Positions 1-9,158 are shown, counted from the first letter of the stretch. The stretch is DNA of 64,000 nt from Lentisphaerota bacterium (GCA_015061805.1 SUVV01000008.1:1-64000), one strand, 5' to 3'. Numbers and translations are program-made. The notes: a model not told the origin generated them from the sequence alone.

Positions 1-36
1 TTTCACTGATTCAACCTTGTTTTTTGCTTTTGCCAT
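1..36 (-). CDS. Partial gene, N-terminus only
   Basis: A reading frame enters the window from the left on the minus strand and begins MAKAKNKVESVK at 36. An AGG about ten bases upstream of the ATG could serve as ribosome binding site. Only 12 residues are visible, so the product cannot be named. The lysine-rich start is compatible with a small basic protein, but that is a guess. The neighbouring tRNA gene is on the same strand 110 bp upstream. Confidence 0.45.
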   Translation of the reverse strand, partial: MAKAKNKVESVK

Positions 37-145
37 ACGAATACCTAAAATAACAGGTTATGGCTGATTATAGCACAACAATAGGTGTTTTTCAATCCCA
101 AGTGGGGAAAAGTGGGGATGTTTTGTTAAAATTTGAGCATAAAAA

Positions 146-233
146 TGGCGGAGAGAGAGGGATTCGAACCCTCGGAGGCTTGCACCTCACCACATTTCCA
201 ATGTGGCGCCTTCGTCCACTCGACCATCTCTCC
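146..233 (-). tRNA. tRNA-Ser (anticodon GGA)
   Basis: On the minus strand the sequence folds as a class II tRNA: acceptor stem GGAGAGA pairs with TCTCTCC, discriminator G, and a genomically encoded CCA at the 3' end (146-148). The anticodon stem CCACA/TGTGG holds the loop TTGGAAA, so the anticodon is GGA, which reads serine UCC/UCU. The T arm carries GGTTCGAATCC, and there is an extended variable arm as expected for tRNA-Ser. An ORF on the plus strand across this gene is only its shadow. Confidence 0.97.
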
Positions 234-496
234 GCTTGTTATTGCGTATTTCATAATATAGCCCGGAATTTTTTAATTGCAAGTCGGAAATCTTGAAAAA
301 AACGAATTTTTTGCCTTGATCCGGTTATTTCTCCGCTGCAAAATTTTTGCGTTGGGGATTTGTTGGCGCGAAAAGTTCATTCCCCATAAGTTTCTCCAAC
401 GCTTCAACGCCGTTCTTGCATGCTGTTTTGCATGCTGAAATATTCTTGTCAAAACGCTGTTTTGTCAATGCTTAATACGTTTTTCCGGTGGCGTAA

Positions 497-997
497 TTAT
501 TTTTTTAACTGCTCAAAAGCGGTGACGAGCCAGCCGGAAGTGTTCTTTTTAAGGCTGACCTGATATTCAGTGATATCACCGTTGATATTTTCAGCAATGA
601 TGATCGAAGCATTGCCGTCTTTGATTTCCGAAGAAGACACCGTATACTGGTGATTTGCCGCGAGGTTCTGTTTACGGGTTTCCTGCAGTTGGGGAGACAA
701 TTTTTTATTTTTCCACTTTGCGGCTTCTTCCGGCGGCAAAGTTTCGCTGTAGGCTTCCCAGTCATACAGGACGAAGGAGATGCAATTTTTCAATGCGGCC
801 TCTCCGGCAGAGAGTTCATGGTGCGGGGCGCGGTTATCGCCGAGCAGTTTTCCGGGTTCGCGGAGTGTTGCCGATGTCATGGCGGACCCGGAAAATAACT
901 TGCTTATGCCCGGAATATTGAACGAACACTGGGACAACGCCCATATCGCAATCGCAACTGTTACACCAAAACCGATGAAAGCAAAAAATTTGGTCAT
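497..997 (-). CDS. Small membrane-anchored or lipoprotein-like protein
   Basis: The 166-residue product has a hydrophobic N-terminal segment (about residues 4-22) followed by LSQC at 21-24, which resembles a weak lipobox, so it is either a signal-anchored protein or a lipoprotein. The C-terminal half (about 70-165) alternates short strands and ends in GWLVTAFEQLKK, similar in style to NTF2/DUF4878-type domains (ordered strands with a terminal GxW motif); that similarity is impression only. It stands alone, with its own promoter at 1036-1063. Function unknown. Confidence 0.7.
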   Translation of the reverse strand: MTKFFAFIGFGVTVAIAIWALSQCSFNIPGISKLFSGSAMTSATLREPGKLLGDNRAPHHELSAGEAALKNCISFVLYDWEAYSETLPPEEAAKWKNKKLSPQLQETRKQNLAANHQYTVSSSEIKDGNASIIIAENINGDITEYQVSLKKNTSGWLVTAFEQLKK

Positions 998-1035
998 AGG
1001 GATTTTTCCTTTTATAAAATTAATGACAACGATTT

Positions 1036-1063
1036 AATTTAATCCGGGATCGGCATATTTCAA
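1036..1063 (-). promoter_or_regulatory. Promoter for the 497-997 gene
   Basis: Minus-strand TTGAAA (1058-1063), 16-bp spacer, TAAATT (1036-1041), about 40 bp before the ATG. It fits the promoter pattern seen repeatedly in this window. Confidence 0.55.
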
Positions 1064-1159
1064 GAGATTCCAATGTCGAAAAGAGTTTTTTTGAAAAAAA
1101 ATAACAGCAATTTATTTATCAATACCGGTAGACTTGATGGCGGCATGAGTGCCGGATAT

Positions 1160-1188
1160 TTGAAAATCAGCAGTTTACAGGATATATT
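1160..1188 (+). promoter_or_regulatory. Promoter of the YejM-like operon
   Basis: TTGAAA (1160-1165), 17-bp spacer, TATATT (1183-1188), 33 bp upstream of the start codon at 1222. Confidence 0.65.
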
Positions 1189-1221
1189 ATGTAAAATGCC
1201 AAACGTATATTAAGGGGTTTT

Positions 1222-3075
1222 ATGAAAGATATGATATGCGATGTTATCCGGAAAACCGGTGACTTTATGAAAAAGTATGAGTTTTGTCAGATTTTCCAGT
1301 TTGCTGTGCTGAATGGCTTTATCTGGATGTTGATGTCCATTGCCTATTTATGCTACATGGATCTGCAGAAACACTCCGCTTACGGCATTACCTATTCGGT
1401 GATGTTTACGGTCGGACATCTCGGAGTATTCGCTTGCGGATTGTGGATATTGCTGCAGCTTTGCCGCTTTTGCGGGAAACGTTTTTTTCGGGTGTCGACG
1501 GTATTCTGGGGCGGATTGCTGACCTTTCTGCTTTTTGCCGATATCGTTGTTTTCAGTTTGTACCGTTTCCACATCAATATTCCGATGCTGGCGCTTTTCT
1601 GCTCTCCGGCGGCGTTTGAACTGGTGGAACTGCCGCTGACGATGATATTGATGATCGTGCTGATCGCCGGAATCATTTTTACCGGAGAGTTTTTTCTCTG
1701 GAAACTGGTTCGCAAATTCAGTTTTCCCAAGAGTTCTTTTGCGGTATCCGGAGTGATCATCCTCTGTTTTCTGGGATTTAACGGGATCCATGCGTGGGCG
1801 GCATTCAATGCCGATCAGGAGATCATGCTCCGGACGGAGGCTCTGCCTTTGAAATATGCCATGACGGCGACCCGCTTTTTCAGCCGCCGGGGATTCACTC
1901 CGGCAAAACGGATAAAGATCTATGCCGGTTCGGTGATCAATTACCCGCTGAAAAAACTTGAATTCAAACCGGTTGAAAAGCGGAAAAATATCATCTTTAT
2001 TCTGGTGGACAGTTTGCGCGCCGATATGCTGACTCCGGAAGTGATGCCCAATATGTGTACTCTTGCAGAAAAAGTTCCGAGTGCCCGGTTTACCAACCAT
2101 TTTTCCGGGGGCAACTGTACCAAGACCGGAGTTTTCAGTTTGTTCTACGGTATTCCGGGGAATTATTTCGATCAGGCGCTGCGTTCCAATGTCGGCGCGG
2201 CAATGATCGATTCCATGAAAGCGCAGGGATACGACATCAAGGTTTTTGCCGGGGCAACGCTTCTGGCGCCGCCATTCAACCGGACGATTTTCGCCAATGT
2301 GCCGGATATTGAAGTGACCCAGCCCGGCGCGAGCAAGGTCGAACGCGATATTACCGCAATCAATAAGTGTGTGGAATATCTGCAGAAACGGGACTCCTCC
2401 AAACCCTGTTTTGTTTTCCTCTTTCTGGATTCGGTGCATGGCAGTTCGATGGCGCCGGGATTCCCGAAGAGGTTCCCGACCGATTTGGATCAGGTGAACT
2501 ATCTCAATCTGCGCAACAATCTCAAGGGCAGAAATGATGTGATGAATCTGATCAAAAATTCCTGCTTTTACATGGACGATCTTCTGCACCGCTTCTTTCA
2601 GAAAGTCGATATGCCGAAGCGGATCGCCGAAGATACCGTCGTCCTGCTGACCAGCGACCACGGCAACGAGGTCGGGGAAAGCGAAATGAAAAACTGGGGA
2701 CACAACAGCAACTTTGCCCGTTACCAGACTCAGACTCCGCTGTTGATTCTCGGTTTGGACCGTCCGTCACAGAAGATCACCTATCAGACCAGTGCGATGG
2801 ATGTTTCCGCGACCATCATGCAGGATGTACTCGGATGCAAAAATGATATTGCTGACTACTCCATCGGACGGAACCTCTTTGACCCGACGGAACGCGAATT
2901 TATTTTCAGTTCCAGTTATCTGGAGACCGCGATCATCAACCGCAACAGGATTTTTGTCCAGACGGTTTACGGCATCATCCGCAAATATGATCTGGACGGT
3001 AAGTTCATCGAAGACCCGCTCCCGGCTCCGGTGGTGAAAAAATTCTTTGAAATGACCGCAAAATATGCCAAGTGA
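1222..3075 (+). CDS. YejM/PbgA-like inner-membrane sulfatase-fold protein
   Basis: A 617-residue protein with about five N-terminal membrane segments (residues ~20-190) followed by an alkaline-phosphatase-superfamily sulfatase domain from ~255. The domain opens with IIFILVDSLRADML (metal-ligand Asp near 263), has NCTKTGVFSLFYG near 300 where the nucleophile Thr sits in this family, and SDHGNE near 478. This arrangement matches the YejM/PbgA family, which in Enterobacteria controls LpxC stability and LPS level and binds cardiolipin; whether this one is catalytic or regulatory cannot be told. The ATG at 1222 has AAGGGG ten bases upstream. It is the first gene of a three-gene operon with envelope-type partners. 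Confidence 0.85.
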   Translation: MKDMICDVIRKTGDFMKKYEFCQIFQFAVLNGFIWMLMSIAYLCYMDLQKHSAYGITYSVMFTVGHLGVFACGLWILLQLCRFCGKRFFRVSTVFWGGLLTFLLFADIVVFSLYRFHINIPMLALFCSPAAFELVELPLTMILMIVLIAGIIFTGEFFLWKLVRKFSFPKSSFAVSGVIILCFLGFNGIHAWAAFNADQEIMLRTEALPLKYAMTATRFFSRRGFTPAKRIKIYAGSVINYPLKKLEFKPVEKRKNIIFILVDSLRADMLTPEVMPNMCTLAEKVPSARFTNHFSGGNCTKTGVFSLFYGIPGNYFDQALRSNVGAAMIDSMKAQGYDIKVFAGATLLAPPFNRTIFANVPDIEVTQPGASKVERDITAINKCVEYLQKRDSSKPCFVFLFLDSVHGSSMAPGFPKRFPTDLDQVNYLNLRNNLKGRNDVMNLIKNSCFYMDDLLHRFFQKVDMPKRIAEDTVVLLTSDHGNEVGESEMKNWGHNSNFARYQTQTPLLILGLDRPSQKITYQTSAMDVSATIMQDVLGCKNDIADYSIGRNLFDPTEREFIFSSSYLETAIINRNRIFVQTVYGIIRKYDLDGKFIEDPLPAPVVKKFFEMTAKYAK

Positions 3076-3380
3076 ACGAACCGGAACCAAAAATGAGAAA
3101 TTCGCAATGCCGCAAAATCGACCGTAAATATTTTGCGGCGGCATTGCTGATATTGTTTCTGCTGGTCACCGCCGGGATAATTCAGTTGTTTCCGCCGGAA
3201 ACACCGCCGGATGCACCTACGCATCATTTCAGAAACAATCTGTTGATTCTGGATACGATGGAAGAGGAAACTTTGAAAAATAATCCGGAAGTCCATGCCG
3301 CTCTGATACGGATCCTCCGCGGATACCGGCGCAATGGAGAAGCGGCAATGTGGCAGAATTTCAAAGGCGGCCGCTTGTGA
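3072..3380 (+). CDS. Small single-pass membrane protein
   Basis: A 102-residue protein with one membrane segment (about residues 22-41, YFAAALLILFLLVTAGIIQL) and a charged C-terminal tail. The GTG start overlaps the stop of the YejM-like gene as GTGA; an internal ATG at 3093 is an alternative start. Position between a YejM-like protein and a polytopic membrane protein, with overlaps at both ends, suggests the three act together in the inner membrane. No family recognised. Confidence 0.7.
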   Translation: MNEPEPKMRNSQCRKIDRKYFAAALLILFLLVTAGIIQLFPPETPPDAPTHHFRNNLLILDTMEEETLKNNPEVHAALIRILRGYRRNGEAAMWQNFKGGRL

Positions 3381-4756
3381 AAAAAATCCTGCAATCGACC
3401 GTTTTCGCTATTTTGGTCTGTGCCCTGCCGATCCTCCTGCGGGTGTGGTGCGGTGAATCTCCGTCAACTCACCCGGAGGGAAACTGTTTTATCATACACT
3501 ATAATTCGGCGGCGAATCCGGTCAAACTGATCTTTGATCCGCTTCGCACTGACTGGGCGAGTTTTCAGGCGCGCGAATTGAGTTATCTGCTGGATTATCT
3601 GGATGCGAAATTCATTTTTGCCTCCATCCGGTCGCATCATGCTCACTTTTATTCTTTGAGTGCATTGCTGTTACTGATCGCTTCGGCGGGATTGATCCAC
3701 TGCAAATTGAAAAAACTTTATCCGCAAAGTCCGGCATTACTGCAACTGTTGGTGCCATTGATGTATGTTTGCAGTTTTGTGAATTTCACCGGATTTTTCC
3801 GCTCTTCCAAACCGGCAGTATCGTTTCTGCTGCTCTGGATTTTTTTCAATATTGCCGCAATGGTCAAGTTTCCGGAAAAGTTCCAGTCGTTCCGGGCGCA
3901 TTGGTGGACGGCGATATTACTGCTGCTGATGCCCGGATTTGACCGTATCGGTTTTTTCTCCGCTGCCGCTTGTGCCGGAGGGAGCGCGCTGGTGCTGGGC
4001 ATGCTGTCCTGTGAACTGCTTCCGATTGAACGCACCAAAGTTGAAGCACTTAAAAAGCCGCTGATGATTTTTTCGGTTTCGGCATTGGTGTCGGTGATAT
4101 TTTCATTGATCTACAACTTTGCCATCGCTCCGGCGTTGGTCGAAGCGATCAACGGTTACAAGGTGAGTTTTGAATATCAGACATTCCGGATGCCGATCAC
4201 TGCATTGCATAAAGGGGCGGTCTTTATCCTGCAGAATTACGGGGGATTTTTCCTGCCGGTCAATGGGATGGCGGCTTTATTTTGCGGTGCGGCGGTGGTA
4301 TTGTTCCTGACCTTTTGCGCGATCAGGTGTTACCGGCAGAACCCGGAGAATATTCTGGTGATAATCGCTTTTTGCGGAATATTTACCGCATCTCTGCTCT
4401 GTGCCGGGATGATGAACGGACGCCACCCGTTGATAAATGAATTGCCGATCGGCTCATATTTTCAGGTTTTCGGCGCCGCGCTGACCGGAATATCAGCGGT
4501 GGTGCTGTTTGAGCTTAAAGAGAAAAAGAGCATTATCATTTTAACTGTGCTCATGATTTTTGCCGGGATGACTCCGGTGTGCCGGATGATTCTGCCCAAA
4601 CCCTATTGTTCAGCGGAGTTGGTATTCCATCAGCAGACGACCGGAGAGACGATCGGAATGCTCAATTCTCCGGAGAAAACTCCTTCAAAACTGCTTCCAA
4701 CTACCTCATGGGAACTGATTACCTTTGCCCGTAAATCCGGAGAAATTCTTAAATAA
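3377..4756 (+). CDS. Polytopic membrane protein of the YejM-like operon
   Basis: About 459 residues when started at GTG 3377, which again overlaps the preceding stop as GTGA and has AAAGGCGG upstream; an upstream in-frame GTG (3350) is less likely. It starts with a membrane segment (VKKILQSTVFAILVCALPIL) and has about ten further hydrophobic stretches with few charged loops. The overall look resembles integral-membrane glycosyltransferases of the GT-C type, but no diagnostic acidic motif stands out, so the function is open. It ends 8 bp inside the convergent gene on the minus strand. Confidence 0.75.
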   Translation: MKKILQSTVFAILVCALPILLRVWCGESPSTHPEGNCFIIHYNSAANPVKLIFDPLRTDWASFQARELSYLLDYLDAKFIFASIRSHHAHFYSLSALLLLIASAGLIHCKLKKLYPQSPALLQLLVPLMYVCSFVNFTGFFRSSKPAVSFLLLWIFFNIAAMVKFPEKFQSFRAHWWTAILLLLMPGFDRIGFFSAAACAGGSALVLGMLSCELLPIERTKVEALKKPLMIFSVSALVSVIFSLIYNFAIAPALVEAINGYKVSFEYQTFRMPITALHKGAVFILQNYGGFFLPVNGMAALFCGAAVVLFLTFCAIRCYRQNPENILVIIAFCGIFTASLLCAGMMNGRHPLINELPIGSYFQVFGAALTGISAVVLFELKEKKSIIILTVLMIFAGMTPVCRMILPKPYCSAELVFHQQTTGETIGMLNSPEKTPSKLLPTTSWELITFARKSGEILK

Positions 4757-5240
4757 CGGCCGCCAGCCACTCCGGCACCGGTCGTCTGCTCCAGCATGGC
4801 GGACGTTTGAAACGGTCGAGTTTGGTGCAGTAATATTCACGGTGGGCTTCGATGAGATCACTGCTGTATGAATGAAAATCGCGGAATGTCCGGGCTAGAT
4901 CACTGCAATCTTCCGGATATTCCGGCTGGAACAGTATTTCCCGGTAACTCCGTACCAGAGCGCGGTAGGCATGGTCTTTGCCGAAACGGTAATGGAATTC
5001 ATCCTGCAATGCGCCATTGTAAGCAACTACCCAGTTGATCTGTCCCGGGGTGCGGATCGCCCGGATCACCGGATGATTGAGCGTATGGGGCAGGGGGAAG
5101 CCGGGCGGCAGAGCGATCCTGCTGTTCAGTATGACTGCGGAGAGGATCTGGGCATTTTCCAGACACATTTTTATTACATGAGTGTCAGCAAGAAATCTTA
5201 CTGCGGAAACACAATCCCGGTCAAGAATAAACAACTGCAT
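4749..5240 (-). CDS. Conserved protein, 'DxHVxKMxLExAQ' family
   Basis: A 163-residue soluble protein that begins MQLFILDRDCVSAVRFLADTH and continues with VIKMCLENAQ. This matches a family of small bacterial and phage proteins whose N-terminus reads like NIFVLD-DP--AA--H-DKHVVKM-LE-AQ. Annotations of that family are mostly 'hypothetical' or 'pyrimidine dimer glycosylase-like', and I would not assert a function. Later residues are rich in Trp, His and Arg (HPVIRAIRTPGQINWVVAY). It has its own promoter at 5263-5290. Confidence 0.75.
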   Translation of the reverse strand: MQLFILDRDCVSAVRFLADTHVIKMCLENAQILSAVILNSRIALPPGFPLPHTLNHPVIRAIRTPGQINWVVAYNGALQDEFHYRFGKDHAYRALVRSYREILFQPEYPEDCSDLARTFRDFHSYSSDLIEAHREYYCTKLDRFKRPPCWSRRPVPEWLAAVI

Positions 5241-5262
5241 CGTTCATATCTCCTGCAAATAC

Positions 5263-5290
5263 AATATAAATGAATGCAGTTGCGATTCAA
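5263..5290 (-). promoter_or_regulatory. Promoter for the 4749-5240 gene
   Basis: Minus-strand TTGAAT (5285-5290), 16-bp spacer, TATATT (5263-5268), about 23 bp before the start codon. A ribosome binding site (GCAGGAG) follows. Confidence 0.6.
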
Positions 5291-5300
5291 TTGGCGGAAA

Positions 5301-7697
5301 TCATTTCCCGCAGAGAAATTTTTCGGCAAGTTTCATTGTGTCCAACGGGGCATTGCCGTAAGCAACGCCAAGTTCGTCGGCAAAATTCTGATCGACCACC
5401 GCGCCGCCGATGATGAATTTGAGATCATCCAATCCGCGCGCTCGGGCAAGTCCGACCACTTCGCGCATGGAATCCATGGTCGCAGTCATCAGCGCTGAAA
5501 GGCAGATGACCTTGACATTTTCCGCATCCGCCCGTGCCAGAATGGTTTCTGCCGGAACATCTTTACCCAGATCGATCACCTCAAAACCGTAGTTTCGCAA
5601 AATTACCGCCACAATATTTTTGCCGATATCGTGGATATCATTTTTGACCGTGGCAATGATCACTTTACCTTTGGTGCTGACGGCATTGCCGGAATTGAGC
5701 ATCGGTTCGAGATAAGCGGTTCCGCAGCTCATCGCTTCGGCTCCGGCAATCAGCTGGGGCAGGAAGAATTCCTTGCGTTCATAACGGTCGCCGACTTCGG
5801 TGATAGCGGGAATGAGTATCTGATTGATGATCTCCGCAGGGAGCATCCCGTTCCGGAGGACGGCATCGATCTTGGCAGTAATTCCTGCGGCATCTCCGCG
5901 TAGAACGGCTTGCCGGAGTGCGGCATCCGGAGTTGCGCTTTTTTCCGGTTGCGGAGCGGAGGCGGCACTGTCGGCGAAGCGCCTGATAAAGTTCTCCATA
6001 TTGCGGTCTTTACCGCTGAGGGCATCTCCGGCGGCGGTTTGTTCCATGATGTCGGCAAAGAGCGGATTGGCGATCGCCATATTCAGGCCGCATCCCATTG
6101 CCATACTCAAAAAGGTGCGGTTGACCAACTGGCGGTTGGGCAGACCGAAACTGATATTGGACAATCCGCAGACGGTATTGAGTTTGCTTTTTCTGCACCG
6201 GGAGATGAATTCCAATGCGCTGTTTGCCGCGTTGGGATCGGTCGAAACCGAGAGTATCAGCGCATCGATACAGAAATCTGCATCCCGGTAACCGTATTTC
6301 TTTGCTTCAGAGATGATTTCCTGCAGGATCTCCCAGCGTTCATCGCCGCTTTTCGGTAATCCGGCATCGGTCAGGGGCAGAAGAATCAGCATCGCACCAT
6401 ATTTGGCGGCGATGGGAAGGATCTGTTTCAACCGCTTTTCTTCGGCGGAAATGGAGTTGAGCAACGCTCTGCCGGGGTACAAGCGCAGTGCGGCTTCGAC
6501 GGTTTCCGCGGTGGTGGAGTCGATGCAAAGTATTGCCGGAGTGCTTTTCAATATCCGGTGAAGTGCCGCGCGCATCATTGCAGTTTCGTCAATACCGGAC
6601 ATGCCCATGTTGACATCGAGTACTTCAGCTCCGGCATCAAGTTGCTGGATGGCAAAATCAAAGAGCAGATCGGTTTTGCCTTCGCGCAGTTCGGCTTGAA
6701 GCGCTTTTTTGCCGGTGGGATTGATTCTTTCGCCGATGACGGTAAACGGCTGATCGACGGAGATTTCCCGGTATTTCCCGGGAGCGGAAAGGGCGCTTGC
6801 CGTACTTGCCGGAAGAGCCGGGATTTCAGCAGAACGGAATTTTTTATTCATCGCCGCCAGATGTTCCGGGGTGGTTCCGCAGCAGCCGCCCATGATCGTC
6901 ACTCCGGAGGAAAGCAGATCGTTCACTGAATCGGCAAATGCCGCAGGCGACATTTCAAAACAGGTCTTGCCGTTGCAGAGTTTCGGGAGGCCGGCGTTGG
7001 GCTTGGCGATGAGCGGGATCCGGGCAAACGGGCGCATCTTGCGGATGATCTCCGCCATTTCCGCAGGACCGGTGGAACAGTTGCAGCCGAAAGCATCCGC
7101 GCCCAGACTCTGCATGGTAATGAGCGATGCCGCCGGATCACACCCGGTCAGAGTTTTTCCGGAATTTTCAAAGGTCATGGTAACGATGACCGGGAGATCG
7201 GGTGCAGCTTCCCGGCATCCGAGCAGGGCGGCGCGCGCTTCCTGAATATCCATCATGGTTTCGATGGCGAAACCGTCGGCGCCGTTGGCTGCCAGAATGG
7301 CGGCGAGTTCCCGGAAAATGGCAACGGCTTCTTCAAAGGGCAACTCGCCGTAAGGTTCGACAAAACGTCCGGTGGGAGCGATATCACCGAAGACGGTTTT
7401 TTCTCCGGCATGCGCCTTGGCTCGCCGCATCAAAGTTCCGATGATCTCTTCCATGCGGTCGGCCAGACCGAATTCCGCCATCTTGCAGCGGTTACCGCCG
7501 AATGTGGGCGCGTAGACGATATCACTGCCGCTGTTGAAGTAGGCATCGTGAACGGAGTTGATCGCTTCGGGGTGTTCATACACCCAGAGTTCCGGGGAAA
7601 CGCCGGAGGGCATTCCGAGTTTGATAAGTTCGGTTCCGGTGGCTCCGTCCAGGAGCAGACCTTTTGAAGCAAGAAGTTTGAAGTTTTCTCTGGTCAT
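5301..7697 (-). CDS. metH: Cobalamin-dependent methionine synthase lacking the reactivation domain
   Basis: A 798-residue cytosolic enzyme transferring the methyl group of methyl-tetrahydrofolate to homocysteine through cobalamin. Domains in order: homocysteine-binding barrel (~1-290, with GCCGTTPEHL providing the zinc cysteines and an upstream GCNCSTGP), pterin-binding barrel (~315-570, VIGERINPTGKK and DVNMGM), cobalamin-binding cap and Rossmann modules (~620-798, with VKNDIHDIGKNIV as the DxHxxG cobalamin-ligand motif). E. coli MetH has about 1,227 residues; the C-terminal activation domain is absent here and encoded separately by the gene immediately upstream, whose stop overlaps this start as ATGA. 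The pair therefore works as a split MetH. Confidence 0.95.
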   Translation of the reverse strand: MTRENFKLLASKGLLLDGATGTELIKLGMPSGVSPELWVYEHPEAINSVHDAYFNSGSDIVYAPTFGGNRCKMAEFGLADRMEEIIGTLMRRAKAHAGEKTVFGDIAPTGRFVEPYGELPFEEAVAIFRELAAILAANGADGFAIETMMDIQEARAALLGCREAAPDLPVIVTMTFENSGKTLTGCDPAASLITMQSLGADAFGCNCSTGPAEMAEIIRKMRPFARIPLIAKPNAGLPKLCNGKTCFEMSPAAFADSVNDLLSSGVTIMGGCCGTTPEHLAAMNKKFRSAEIPALPASTASALSAPGKYREISVDQPFTVIGERINPTGKKALQAELREGKTDLLFDFAIQQLDAGAEVLDVNMGMSGIDETAMMRAALHRILKSTPAILCIDSTTAETVEAALRLYPGRALLNSISAEEKRLKQILPIAAKYGAMLILLPLTDAGLPKSGDERWEILQEIISEAKKYGYRDADFCIDALILSVSTDPNAANSALEFISRCRKSKLNTVCGLSNISFGLPNRQLVNRTFLSMAMGCGLNMAIANPLFADIMEQTAAGDALSGKDRNMENFIRRFADSAASAPQPEKSATPDAALRQAVLRGDAAGITAKIDAVLRNGMLPAEIINQILIPAITEVGDRYERKEFFLPQLIAGAEAMSCGTAYLEPMLNSGNAVSTKGKVIIATVKNDIHDIGKNIVAVILRNYGFEVIDLGKDVPAETILARADAENVKVICLSALMTATMDSMREVVGLARARGLDDLKFIIGGAVVDQNFADELGVAYGNAPLDTMKLAEKFLCGK

Positions 7698-8323
7698 GAC
7701 TGATTTTCCTGTGTGCTGTGAATAAAGGCAAAGGCGGTCACGCTCTTTTCCGGCAGCAGAAAGTTGTTTTGATCCAAGGTTATGCCCATTTGGGACATCT
7801 CCAGTTTCCGGTAGAGAAACTGCTGCAGTGCAAGCGGCATATCACCGTATCCCGGAGAGAAGCGGCGTGTGTCCATGATCAATCCGGTCCGGAGCAACCC
7901 GGTTCCGGAAATTTTGCAGAGGGTATCCATCGCGGCATCGGCACATTCACTGCCGACGGCATCGGCGATGGCGCTGTCTGCAATGCTTGAAGAGTTATCG
8001 CGCCAGTCGGTCAATGATTTCCCAATGGTGACTGCTCCGCACCACAACGCTGCGGCATTGGCGGCGCGACGGCAGAATTGAGTGCCGAGTTCCAGAAATC
8101 CGTCGGCAGTTTCCACTCCGTTTTCGTGAATTTCTGAAATCGGCAGAGTGATAAATCTGCCCTGTGGTTCGCAGAGCGCAAAAAGTTTCCTTGACAATCC
8201 GTTGTATCGGATTCTGGTATCTTCATCAACCGCTGTTTTGAAACAGTTCCCGCCCAGCCGGAGAAAGATCTCTTTCTCCGGGAATTCAATGCTTAAACGT
8301 TCAAATCTGCGGATATCCTGCAC
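7694..8323 (-). CDS. Stand-alone MetH activation-domain protein
   Basis: About 209 residues. The C-terminal stretch RFSPGYGDMPLALQQFLYRK and FLLPEKSVTAFAFI match the S-adenosylmethionine-binding activation domain of B12-dependent methionine synthase (consensus R-SPGYGD-PL and ML-P-KSVTA). In other organisms this domain reactivates oxidised cob(II)alamin by reductive methylation. The start is inferred as GTG at 8323, just after the stop of the upstream esterase, preceded by GGAG; a longer frame to 8527 would lie wholly inside that esterase and is rejected. It overlaps metH by 4 nt, so the two halves should be made together. Confidence 0.85.
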   Translation of the reverse strand: MQDIRRFERLSIEFPEKEIFLRLGGNCFKTAVDEDTRIRYNGLSRKLFALCEPQGRFITLPISEIHENGVETADGFLELGTQFCRRAANAAALWCGAVTIGKSLTDWRDNSSSIADSAIADAVGSECADAAMDTLCKISGTGLLRTGLIMDTRRFSPGYGDMPLALQQFLYRKLEMSQMGITLDQNNFLLPEKSVTAFAFIHSTQENQS

Positions 8324-8342
8324 CGATTTTTTTCTCCGGAAA

Positions 8343-9158
8343 TCAGATGACTCCGCGCGGGAAATCCAAAGTACCGCTGAGGAAGTTCGCTGCCAGTGCC
8401 GTCCATTGTGAAAGCGCGTGACAGCCCAATCCCAAACCGCGGCCGTGGGGACCCTGCGGGAAAATATGCAGTTCACAGATCTTGTCATTTGCCCACATCG
8501 CATTGGCAAAGGCAAGCGCGTTGGCAACCGGAACCACCTGATCGGTCGCGGTGTGCCAGACGAAAGCCGGAGGGGTGTCCGGGGTGATCGCTTTGTGCAA
8601 GTCCATCTTGGCTTTTTCGCTCAGCGCGGCATTGCTGCCCAGCAAATTGATGGCACTGCCCCGGTGGGAGAATTCTTCGGTTGCGGCGATCACCGGGTAG
8701 CAGAGGAGCATCGCATCCGGGCGGGCGGAAAATTCATCCGCTTTGTCACCTTCTTTATGCAGGGCATCCTGATAGTAGAGTCCGGCAGTTCCGGCGAGAT
8801 GACCTCCGGCGGAAAATCCGCAGACGGCGATTTTATCGGGATCGACCTTCCATGCAGCCGCGTTGGCGCGGATGATGCGGATGGCGCGGGCAACGTCATT
8901 CAGTCCGGCGGGGTAGTTGTAGGGTTTGACCCGGTACTGAACCGTTACGGCATGGAAGCCGAGTTCATTGAAGCGGCGGGCGATGGGGTCGCCTTCGTGA
9001 TAGGCGCGGTGGCTGTAGCCGCCGCCGGGGAGGATGACGACCAGACCGAGCGGAGTGCAGGCGCCGCCAATTAAAAAGGTGTCCATGTATGGCGAGAAAG
9101 ATTCTGCCGGATTGCCGGAGGGGGCGCTTGCCGGATTCTTATAAAGTTCGATTCTCAT
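8343..9158 (-). CDS. Alpha/beta hydrolase, acetylesterase type (copy 1)
   Basis: A 271-residue alpha/beta hydrolase of the BD-FAE/acetylxylan-esterase-like group. It has LPGGGYSHRAYHEGDPIA (oxyanion-hole HGG-type loop, ~60), GFSAGGHLAG with the nucleophile Ser near 130, and a C-terminal FPQGPHGRGLGLG with the catalytic His near 245; Asp is probably in HTATDQVVP. The start MRIELYKN at 9158 has AGGGAA upstream; a longer frame is rejected. No signal peptide, so it is probably cytoplasmic, trimming acyl groups from imported sugars. It is a clear duplicate of the next gene upstream. Confidence 0.85.
   Translation of the reverse strand: MRIELYKNPASAPSGNPAESFSPYMDTFLIGGACTPLGLVVILPGGGYSHRAYHEGDPIARRFNELGFHAVTVQYRVKPYNYPAGLNDVARAIRIIRANAAAWKVDPDKIAVCGFSAGGHLAGTAGLYYQDALHKEGDKADEFSARPDAMLLCYPVIAATEEFSHRGSAINLLGSNAALSEKAKMDLHKAITPDTPPAFVWHTATDQVVPVANALAFANAMWANDKICELHIFPQGPHGRGLGLGCHALSQWTALAANFLSGTLDFPRGVI

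Noticed and set aside
60-296. 78-residue ORF on the plus strand
   Set aside because: It is antisense to the tRNA-Ser gene.
1348-2703. 451-residue minus-strand ORF opposite the YejM-like gene
   Set aside because: Antisense shadow; the sense strand has a full sulfatase-fold protein with promoter and ribosome binding site.
8324-8527. N-terminal extension of the MetH activation protein
   Set aside because: It lies wholly within the upstream esterase gene; a GTG with a GGAG site right after the esterase stop is a better start.
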